A stretch of DNA of 6,071 bases from J088 sp003695505 [NCBI: Candidatus Dadabacteria bacterium] (lineage in GTDB: Bacteria; J088), in NCBI GenBank assembly GCA_003695505.1, contig RFIY01000065.1, positions 1 through 6,071 on the forward strand, in the 5' to 3' direction. Shown in pieces: positions 1-5,140 of this stretch. The stretch's first letter is position 1, and every line of letters starts with the position of its first letter. The notes under the pieces are model-generated. The model had not been told where the DNA came from, did not search any database, and saw only the letters and a program-made list of their open reading frames with translations. A program made the translations under genes and the position numbers.

Positions 1-286
1 GCCCAAAGGCAGGCAGATCCATGCGAATCACCCGATGATGTTGTTTCAGTTGCGCGGTCCAGCCGTCCCATGTGTGCAGAGACGATGTCGTGCCATGAAC
101 CAGAACGACAGGATCACCCTGTCCTTCGTCTCGGTAGTGGACGCGCCAGTGGCCGATTTCGGCAAATCGGGATGGTGCGGCGGCGTATTGTTGTTCCAGC
201 TTTGCCGGGTCAAGATCGGGTCGGACCGAGGCAGCCAGCGCAATGACGACGATCGCGAATGTCAGCCAGGCTGTTTTTCGGAACAC
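1..286 (-). CDS. Alpha/beta hydrolase, N-terminal part (cut by the left window edge)
   Basis: Only the first 95 codons are in the window. The start is taken as GTG at 286-284 because a GGGGA ribosome-binding site (292-296) lies 5 bases upstream; the out-of-frame ATG further upstream does not lead into this protein. Residues about 1-20 (VFRKTAWLTFAIVVIALAAS) are a short basic stretch plus a hydrophobic segment, a signal peptide or membrane anchor. Next comes a linker and then the typical fold entry: IGHWRVHYRDEG, the strand VVLVHG with TTSSLHTW (HG oxyanion-hole motif after strand beta-3), and HRVIRMDLPAFG (strand beta-4 and the following loop). The nucleophile elbow and the remaining catalytic residues would lie to the left of the window, so neither activity nor substrate can be named. 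The placement suggests an extracytoplasmic or membrane-tethered hydrolase. The 5' region is unusually AT-rich around 317-331, but no convincing -35/-10 pair was found. Confidence 0.85.
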   Translation of the reverse strand, partial: MFRKTAWLTFAIVVIALAASVRPDLDPAKLEQQYAAAPSRFAEIGHWRVHYRDEGQGDPVVLVHGTTSSLHTWDGWTAQLKQHHRVIRMDLPAFG

Positions 287-694
287 GGTTTTCCCCAATC
301 GAGCTCGTTCAACCGCATGTTTTATGTTAACAGTCCAAAACCGATTGCGGGATTGCGCGCAACCTGAAGCGGACGGGACCGCGGGATCGGCGTCGCGCGG
401 CCTGAATTTCGCGCCCCATCACCCCGGATTCCGCTACGGAGCTGCTCGGCTGACGAGGTGTCTCTGACGCCGCAGCGCGCCGCAAATTTCTGCGGGCAAG
501 ATCTTCGGAACATCGAGGACCCGAGCTGCAAAGGCGCGTTCGCCCGTTTCGGCGGGCGCCCAATTCAGGCCGCGCGGCGCCGATCCCGCGGTCCGTTTGC
601 CGCACCATAGGGCAACGCGCGCGCTTTCCCGCGCCCAGGGCGCAGGGTCTGCGCGCTTGCCGGTTCGACCGCGTCCATCCCGCCGATCGGGGGC
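287..694. other. 408-bp non-coding stretch between two minus-strand genes
   Basis: This gap separates the start of the hydrolase gene from the stop codon of the MenB-family gene; both are on the minus strand. Open frames here overlap one another on both strands, lack ribosome-binding sites and recognisable motifs, and run into the MenB gene in the wrong frame, so I call no gene. What it holds is an AT-rich patch at 317-331 just upstream of the hydrolase, the large inverted repeat 376-594, and a GC-rich stretch 595-694 with small palindromes (for example around 680-692). No hairpin followed by a T-run, on either strand, was seen that would make a standard intrinsic terminator for the MenB-family gene. 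Confidence 0.6.
376..594. repeat. Long imperfect inverted repeat: two 41-bp arms, 137-bp spacer
   Basis: The left arm is 376-416 and the right arm 554-594. The reverse complement of the right arm matches the left arm at 38 of 41 positions. Blocks of 17 (GGACCGCGGGATCGGCG), 15 (CGCGCGGCCTGAATT) and 6 (GCGCCC) identical bases are separated by one and two mismatches. Read as plus-strand RNA, the single mismatch (T393 against G577) becomes a U-G wobble, so only two adjacent positions stay unpaired. The spacer contains two smaller hairpins: CCGCA/TGCGG at 480-495 and CGCCCG/CGGGCG at 541-558. Similarity fades outside the arms, and I see no target-site duplication or transposase. It could be a miniature inverted-repeat element, a degraded insertion, or a structured intergenic or untranslated RNA; the sequence alone does not decide. 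Confidence 0.85.
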
Positions 695-1585
695 TCAGTA
701 TGTGCGCGGAAACTTCTCGAATTCGGGACGACGCTTTTCGAGAAAGGCCTGGCGGCCTTCGGCCGCTTCGTCGGTGCCGTACGCGAGTCGTGTCGCTTCG
801 CCGGCGAACAATTGTTGCCCGACCAGGCCGTCGTCGACCATGTTGAACGCGTACTTGAGCATCTTGATCGCCGTCGGGGATTTCTCGTTGATGATCTTCG
901 CCCACTCCAGCGCGCGTTCCTCGAGCTCCGAGTGCGGTACGACCAGATTGACCATTCCCATCTCGAATGCCTCCTCGGCTGTGTATGGCAGCCCCAGGAA
1001 AAAGATCTCTCGCGCACGTTTCTGGCCGATCTGTCGTGCCAGATAAGCTGAACCATAGGCGGCGTCGAAGCTGGCAACATCGGCATCTTTCTGCTGGAAT
1101 ACCGCGTGCTGGCGCGACGCGATCGTCAGATCACAGACGACATGCAGCGAATGGCCGCCGCCAACCGCGTAGCCGGGTGCGACGCAGATCACGACCTTCG
1201 GCATGAAACGGATCAGGCGCTGGACTTCAAGGATGTGCAGCCGTCCCAGATCGGCGCCGGTCGGATCGTCGGTGCCCGTGTATTTGTAGCCATCCTTGCC
1301 GCGCACGCGCTGATCCCCACCGGAGCAGAACGCCCAGACGCCGTCTTTCGGCGAAGGCCCGTTGCCGGTCAACAGCACGGTGCCGACATCGGCCATGCGT
1401 CGGGTCTGTTCGAGCGCGGTATAGAGTTCATCAACCGTCTTCGGACGAAACGCGTTGCGCACCTCGGGGCGGTTGAACGCGATGCGTACGGTCCCCTGGT
1501 CCTTTGCGCGGTGAAAGGTGATGTCGTCGAAGTCGAACCCCTCGACCGGTTGCCAACGGTCAGGATCGAACAGTTCAGAAACCAT
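695..1585 (-). CDS. menB: 1,4-dihydroxy-2-naphthoyl-CoA synthase family protein (MenB-like crotonase)
   Basis: A 296-residue crotonase-fold enzyme. In menaquinone synthesis MenB closes the second ring of o-succinylbenzoyl-CoA (Dieckmann-type condensation). The family signature is strong: IAFNRPEVRNAFRP near residue 35, the oxyanion-hole stretches CSGGDQRVRGKDGYKY (87-102) and VGGGHSL (141-147), DADVASFDAAYGSAYLARQIG (167-187) and DGLVGQQLFAGEATRLAY (252-269). By recalled alignment to Mycobacterium tuberculosis MenB, Asp185, Ser190, Asp192 and Tyr287 correspond here to D167, S172, D174 and Y269. An Asp at the 167 position supplies the carboxylate that bicarbonate provides in E. coli-type enzymes, so this looks bicarbonate-independent. 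The ATG at 1585 follows AAAGGAA (1593-1599) at good spacing. No other men gene is in the window, so a role in another ring-opening or ring-closing CoA pathway (BadI-like) cannot be excluded. It lies 117 bp downstream of the GH114 gene on the same strand. Confidence 0.88.
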   Translation of the reverse strand: MVSELFDPDRWQPVEGFDFDDITFHRAKDQGTVRIAFNRPEVRNAFRPKTVDELYTALEQTRRMADVGTVLLTGNGPSPKDGVWAFCSGGDQRVRGKDGYKYTGTDDPTGADLGRLHILEVQRLIRFMPKVVICVAPGYAVGGGHSLHVVCDLTIASRQHAVFQQKDADVASFDAAYGSAYLARQIGQKRAREIFFLGLPYTAEEAFEMGMVNLVVPHSELEERALEWAKIINEKSPTAIKMLKYAFNMVDDGLVGQQLFAGEATRLAYGTDEAAEGRQAFLEKRRPEFEKFPRTY

Positions 1586-1701
1586 GGTGGCGTTCCTTTC
1601 GGACGGAATCGTTGGCCTGATGGGTTGCTCGTTGCAGTGTACGAGGATGCCGGGCCAGCGGCCAGCCCGCGCGCGGAATCACACGCACAGAGTGAGTCGT
1701 C

Positions 1702-2508
1702 TCAGCAGTACTGCCACCAGCGCCCGTCGAGATTGAGCGGCGCGATCAGTGTACTCAGCCCGGTCCGTTCCGGCCTGGTGCAGATGGCCTGCAGTTCCTT
1801 TTCGTTCAAGGGGTGCCCAGGATATTCGGCGTGAAAGACTGCTTTCCCGGCGGCCACGAATGGTGCGTACGCACTGCATTCGTCGAAGGCCAGACATTGC
1901 TCGTTGATCGCAAAGTCGAAGGCAGCTTCCAGCGCTCCGATCTGGTCGAGATCATTTTTGAGTCCAACGAGCAGGCCACGGGCGTGGGCCTGCTGAGCCA
2001 GCCAGCGATTGAACGCGAGCTGGTCGTCGGCCGACAGCGGGAAGCCGGTCCTGTTGGTCCAGCCATCGACGTTATCCGGTTCCACGGCGTCGCAGCCTTT
2101 GCTGACGGCCAGATCGAGACGCTGCTCAAGGATGGGCCGCAACGCATTGTCGCGGATATCGAGCCATCGCTCCCCTTCCCAGCCGTCGAGGGGCTCGCCG
2201 AGCGCGTCGGCCGGAAAGGCGTCCGCGTCGGGACGCCAGTTCTCGTAAGAACCGGCGGAAAAATAGCAGATGACGGCGATGCCGCGGTCCCGCAGCGCGG
2301 CAATCGTTGTTGCAGGCGTATCGAACAGGTCGATGTCATAGACCTGCGCCTGTACGTCGCTATGCAGGTCGCCATTGAGTTGCCAGTACCAGCTTGCACC
2401 GGTCGCAAACGGGGCATCCGCGCCGGAGGGCGGGGACAGCGGCCGCGGCAGGTCCGGCGCCTGGGCGCAGGCGGCAAGCCAGAGCAGTGGCAGAAGCAGG
2501 CGTTTCAC
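1702..2508 (-). CDS. GH114-like (endo-alpha-1,4-polygalactosaminidase family) lipoprotein
   Basis: A 268-residue secreted TIM-barrel protein. The N-terminus MKRLLLPLLWLAAC has a basic start, a hydrophobic core and a lipobox (LAAC, Cys14), so it should be lipid-anchored in the envelope; a Pro-rich linker follows to about residue 36. The body has the motifs expected of this glycosidase-like family: WYWQLNG (40-46), VYDIDLFDT (57-64), VICYFSAGSYENWR (79-92), KGCDAVEPDNVDGW (137-150), GLLVGLKND (178-186) and FAINEQC (199-205), followed by VFHAEYPG (224-231). The Asp residues of DAVEPDN and the Glu of NEQC are the likely catalytic acids by family analogy. Family members studied act on galactosamine-containing polymers; the substrate here is unknown. 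The start is GTG at 2508: the ATG just upstream runs into a stop after three codons. No clear ribosome-binding site precedes the GTG. Confidence 0.82.
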   Translation of the reverse strand: MKRLLLPLLWLAACAQAPDLPRPLSPPSGADAPFATGASWYWQLNGDLHSDVQAQVYDIDLFDTPATTIAALRDRGIAVICYFSAGSYENWRPDADAFPADALGEPLDGWEGERWLDIRDNALRPILEQRLDLAVSKGCDAVEPDNVDGWTNRTGFPLSADDQLAFNRWLAQQAHARGLLVGLKNDLDQIGALEAAFDFAINEQCLAFDECSAYAPFVAAGKAVFHAEYPGHPLNEKELQAICTRPERTGLSTLIAPLNLDGRWWQYC

Positions 2509-2534
2509 GGGATCATGGTGCCAGAGCTGACCAC

Positions 2535-2540
2535 AGGAGG
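2535..2540 (+). promoter_or_regulatory. Ribosome-binding site AGGAGG that selects the start of the SRPBCC gene
   Basis: AGGAGG directly abuts an in-frame ATG at 2541, which is too close to be used, and stands 9 bases before a second in-frame ATG at 2550. The second ATG is therefore the likely start. The motif lies inside the 41-bp gap between two divergent genes. Confidence 0.75.
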
Positions 2541-2549
2541 ATGGATGCG

Positions 2550-3023
2550 ATGAGCAGGCAGATTCAGCGCGACCGGCAACGAGGCCGCCTGTGGTGGTCC
2601 GTCGCGGTGTCGGTCGAGATCGCGGCGCCGCAGCAGATGGTCTGGGACGTGTTGGCCGACTTCGAGCGTTACGACGAGTGGAATCCGTTCACGCCGCGCG
2701 TGGACGTGGAGCCACGCGTCGGCGGACGCGCCCGGCTGACCGTCGTGATGGGCGAGCGGACGATTACCAGTCCGGAACGCGTCCGCGTCTGGGACCCGCC
2801 GCATCAGCTCGCCTGGGGGTTGCGCCTCGGCGGCCCCTGGTTGCTGGAGGCGACGCGCTATCAGCAGCTCGACGCGCTCGGTCCGCAACGAACCTGCTAC
2901 CGCACCTGGGAACGCTTTCGTGGGCCGCTTGCCCCACTCGTCGAGCGGTTGCACGGCGACACGGTCAGTCATGGATTCGCATCGGTCGCGGTCGCGCTGC
3001 GTGAGCGGGTCGAAATGTCTTGA
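2550..3023 (+). CDS. SRPBCC (START/polyketide cyclase-like) domain protein
   Basis: A 157-residue single-domain protein, the usual size for this fold, which is a helix-grip hydrophobic pocket binding lipid-like or aromatic ligands. The N-terminal strand and helix are diagnostic: WWSVAVSVEIAAPQQMVWDV followed by LADFERYDEWNPFTPRV (about 15-51). The usual Gly-turn VGGRARLTVVMG (57-68), the strand pairs TITSPERVRVWDPPHQLAWGL (71-91) and the C-terminal helix HGFASVAVALRERV (141-154) follow. No signal peptide is seen, so it is probably cytoplasmic. Its ligand or reaction cannot be inferred. It is divergent from the GH114 lipoprotein gene with only 41 bp between starts, so any promoter for one must lie partly within the other. 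Its stop codon (TGA, 3021-3023) lies inside the FNR-type operator of the next gene. Confidence 0.85.
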   Translation: MSRQIQRDRQRGRLWWSVAVSVEIAAPQQMVWDVLADFERYDEWNPFTPRVDVEPRVGGRARLTVVMGERTITSPERVRVWDPPHQLAWGLRLGGPWLLEATRYQQLDALGPQRTCYRTWERFRGPLAPLVERLHGDTVSHGFASVAVALRERVEMS

Positions 3024-3033
3024 TTCGGATCAA
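3020..3033. promoter_or_regulatory. FNR/ANR-type operator, perfect TTGAT-N4-ATCAA
   Basis: The sequence TTGATTCGGATCAA is an exact match to the FNR/ANR/DNR consensus palindrome (both half-sites 5/5). It overlaps the stop codon of the SRPBCC gene and sits 61 bp upstream of the CBS-protein start codon. Its centre (3026.5) is 41.5 bases before position 3068, the transcription start predicted from the -10-like TACACT, which is the class II activator geometry. A Crp-family relative with the same half-site (for example Dnr) could be the actual regulator. Confidence 0.75.
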
Positions 3034-3056
3034 GGCTCCACGAGACACATGCCGTG

Positions 3057-3062
3057 TACACT
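3057..3062 (+). promoter_or_regulatory. -10 element of the predicted FNR-dependent promoter
   Basis: TACACT matches TATAAT at 4 of 6 positions. With a start site at about 3068 it lies at -11 to -6. The matching -35 position (3034-3039, GGCTCC) does not resemble TTGACA, as expected for a promoter that depends on an activator bound at -41.5. The predicted leader to the GTG start of the CBS gene is about 26 bases. Confidence 0.5.
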
Positions 3063-3093
3063 GGACATAGAATCAACAACGAAAGGACGAACC

Positions 3094-3543
3094 GTGGCCC
3101 TGCAACTCAAGACCGTCGCCGACCTGATGACGCCCGATCCAGTCACGATCGATCCGGCCGCGACGTTACGCGACGTGCTGATGCTGATGCACCGGTACGA
3201 TGTTCGGCATTTGCCGGTGACTCTGGGCAAGAAACTGGTCGGGATTCTGTCGGATCGTGACCTCCGGCTCTATCTGACCGAACGCGATGGCACCATCAAC
3301 GAACAGGCCGCAGACGAGGACAAGCTCGACAAGCTGATCGCCGAAGATCTGATGACGAAAGCGCCGATCGCAGTACGCCTCGACACGCCGATTCTGGAGG
3401 CGATCGACCTGTTGCTCGAAGAAAAAATCGGCGCGATTCCGGTCGTCGCCAATTCCGACGAGACCGAGCTGGTCGGTATTCTCTCCTACATGGACCTGCT
3501 GGCCTATATGCGCGAGCTGGTTGGCGACCTGGCGGCGGGCTGA
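3094..3543 (+). CDS. Two-CBS-domain protein (adenine-nucleotide sensor-like)
   Basis: A 149-residue protein made almost entirely of a CBS pair (Bateman module). CBS1 spans about residues 6-62 (VADLMTPDPVTIDPAATLRD ... VRHLPV ... LVGILSDRDLRLYL) and CBS2 about 82-143 (AEDLMTKAPIAVRLDTPILE ... IGAIPVV ... LVGILSYMDLLAYM), joined by an acidic linker. The GILSxxDL turns (50-57 and 128-135), whose Asp commonly contacts ribose of AMP or ATP, are intact in both repeats. There is no attached catalytic domain, so it probably acts as a stand-alone regulator, partner unknown. The GTG start at 3094 is chosen because AAAGGA (3082-3087) precedes it by 6 bases; upstream in-frame sequence would run back through the neighbouring gene. 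The FNR-type promoter just upstream suggests induction at low oxygen. The phosphatase gene follows closely and may share the transcript. Confidence 0.9.
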   Translation: MALQLKTVADLMTPDPVTIDPAATLRDVLMLMHRYDVRHLPVTLGKKLVGILSDRDLRLYLTERDGTINEQAADEDKLDKLIAEDLMTKAPIAVRLDTPILEAIDLLLEEKIGAIPVVANSDETELVGILSYMDLLAYMRELVGDLAAG

Positions 3544-3598
3544 GCTGGCTGCTTCCCGTCCATTGACCGCGCGTCGGTCTGGTCAACATTCGCTGCCG

Positions 3599-5140
3599 GT
3601 GCCGGAGAACCGCAAGACGCGTCCGCTTGTTGTCGTGCTGGCGACCCTTGTTTTCTGGAGTGTGGCTGCGGGGTCGGCCGTTGCGGACGCTGCACCGCGT
3701 TATCGCCTGTTGCTCCAGATCACCGTCGATCAATTACGCGGTGACGTCGCCGACACTTTCCGCAACGTGCCCGAGCGCGGCGGCTTTGCGTGGCTGAAGC
3801 GGCACGGTATCCACTACGCCAGCGCGCACTACACGCACCTCAACAACGCCACTGCCGTCGGCCACGCCTCGCTCGCGACCGGTGCATGGCCCTCGACCCA
3901 CGGGATCGTCGGCAACGAGTGGTATGACCGGGGCCTCGGCCATACGGTCTACAACAGCGAAGATCCATCGGCGCCGGTCTTCGGTGATCCGGACAAGGGC
4001 CGCTCGCCGCGGATGTTGCGGGTGCCGACGCTGACCGATGCGATCGCGGCTGCGGGTCATCAGCGCGGTCACTACTACAGCATTTCACTGAAGGACAGGG
4101 GCGCGATTTTCGTCGCCGGGCGCTCCGGCAAGGCGCTGTGGTACGAGACGGGCGGCCACCGATTTACGTCGAGTACCTTCTACTTCGCTGCGCTGCCGGG
4201 CTGGCTCAGCGACCTGCCGCTGCCGTTTCGCCTGACGCCGCTCGAACGCTATACCGCAAAGGCCGACATCTGGTTGCACCACGCCGTGCAGGCGTTGCTC
4301 GACCGTGTGCCGTTTGGCGCGTCGGGCGTGACCGACGTGCTGCATGTCTCGTACTCCGCGCTCGACTATGTGGGTCATCGTACCGGCGCATTGAGTCGCG
4401 ACTATCTGGCAACGGTCGCGCAACTCGACAACCTGCTGCGTGATCTGCTGCGCCGCGTCGACCGCATCGTTGGTCTGGACCGAACACTGGTCGTGCTGTC
4501 GGCGGATCACGGTGCGCCGCCTGCGGTGGACGAGCTGAAAAAGCAGGGTAAGCCGGCCGGCGTCTGGCCGCAGCCGGTCGACACCTGGTTGCGTGACCAG
4601 CTCGATGAACGCTACGGCGCTGCATCCGCGGCGCGATTCGTGACCGCGGTAGTGATGCCATTCGTCTATCTGGATGACGGCGCGATCTCGCGTTCCGGCC
4701 GCAGCCGAACGTCCGTCGAAAACGAACTCGTGCGGCAGATCAGCGGTCTCGATGGTGTATTCCGAGTACGCGCGCCTGGCCGCCTCTGTGTTTCCGAGCC
4801 TGCCGATCCGATCGACCGCGCCGTCTGCCGTAACTTCGATGCGGAGCGTTCCGGGGATCTGACGATCGTGCTGGAACGGGGCTGGCAGGTGCTCTACGGC
4901 AGCAAGGCGCGCATCATGCGCGCGAACCACGGATCGGTCTGGCCCTACGACAGCCATGTGCCGCTGTTCGTGGCGACCGGACGCGGACAGGCTCAGCGTG
5001 TCGAGCGCCCCGTCGATGTTGTCGCGGTCGTACCGACCGTCGCCGAGCTGCTCGGTGTCAAACCACCCTCGGGCGCCGTACACGCGCAGTTGCCGGAGGT
5101 GCGAAACCTGCGCAGGATGCCGGTAGCTACTTCACCGTAA
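3599..5140 (+). CDS. Secreted PafA/SPAP-type alkaline phosphatase (alkaline phosphatase superfamily)
   Basis: About 513 residues. With a GTG start at 3599 the protein begins MPENRKTRP followed by a hydrophobic core LVVVLATLVFWSVAAG and AVADA, a good Sec signal peptide cleaved near residue 29 or 31. Earlier in-frame TTG codons (3521, 3563) and the lack of a clear ribosome-binding site leave the start uncertain. Using this numbering, the zinc ligands and catalytic residues of PafA-like phosphatases are all present: D44 (ITVDQLRGD), the nucleophile T85 (NATAVGHAS), N106 (NEWYDR), K165 and R167 (SLKDRGA), D256 and H260 (LDYVGH), D303 and H304 (SADHG), and H444 (ANHGS). The spacings D44-T85-N106 are the same as D38-T79-N100 in PafA. 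The K-x-R pair favours phosphomonoesterase over phosphodiesterase activity. It should be a periplasmic zinc enzyme releasing phosphate from organic esters. No Pho box was seen nearby. Its 3' end overlaps the convergent neighbour by 14 bp. Confidence 0.88.
   Translation: MPENRKTRPLVVVLATLVFWSVAAGSAVADAAPRYRLLLQITVDQLRGDVADTFRNVPERGGFAWLKRHGIHYASAHYTHLNNATAVGHASLATGAWPSTHGIVGNEWYDRGLGHTVYNSEDPSAPVFGDPDKGRSPRMLRVPTLTDAIAAAGHQRGHYYSISLKDRGAIFVAGRSGKALWYETGGHRFTSSTFYFAALPGWLSDLPLPFRLTPLERYTAKADIWLHHAVQALLDRVPFGASGVTDVLHVSYSALDYVGHRTGALSRDYLATVAQLDNLLRDLLRRVDRIVGLDRTLVVLSADHGAPPAVDELKKQGKPAGVWPQPVDTWLRDQLDERYGAASAARFVTAVVMPFVYLDDGAISRSGRSRTSVENELVRQISGLDGVFRVRAPGRLCVSEPADPIDRAVCRNFDAERSGDLTIVLERGWQVLYGSKARIMRANHGSVWPYDSHVPLFVATGRGQAQRVERPVDVVAVVPTVAELLGVKPPSGAVHAQLPEVRNLRRMPVATSP

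Noticed and set aside
541-558. CGCCCG/CGGGCG hairpin as a terminator for the MenB-family gene
   Set aside because: It is about 137 bp past the stop, has no T-run on the minus strand, and is better explained as part of the larger inverted-repeat structure.
327-905. A 192-codon minus-strand open frame across the intergenic region and the MenB gene
   Set aside because: It overlaps the MenB-family gene in another frame, is rich in Arg and Ser as expected from reading GC-rich DNA out of frame, and has no ribosome-binding site or recognisable motif.
1636-1641. Minus-strand TACACT as a -10 element for the MenB-family gene
   Set aside because: The distance to the start codon is plausible, but no acceptable -35 hexamer lies 16-18 bp upstream, so it was not listed as a promoter.
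1651-1676. CGGGC/GCCCG hairpin after the GH114 gene as an intrinsic terminator
   Set aside because: The stem is only 5 bp with a 9-base loop and no following T-run; too weak to call.
1106-2553. Plus-strand open frames opposite the MenB and GH114 genes
   Set aside because: They mirror the minus-strand genes, whose proteins carry clear family motifs; the plus-strand translations do not.
4085-5083. A long minus-strand open frame (332 codons) inside the phosphatase gene
   Set aside because: It lies wholly opposite a gene with a fully conserved active site; long antisense frames are common in GC-rich genes, and this one shows no domain.
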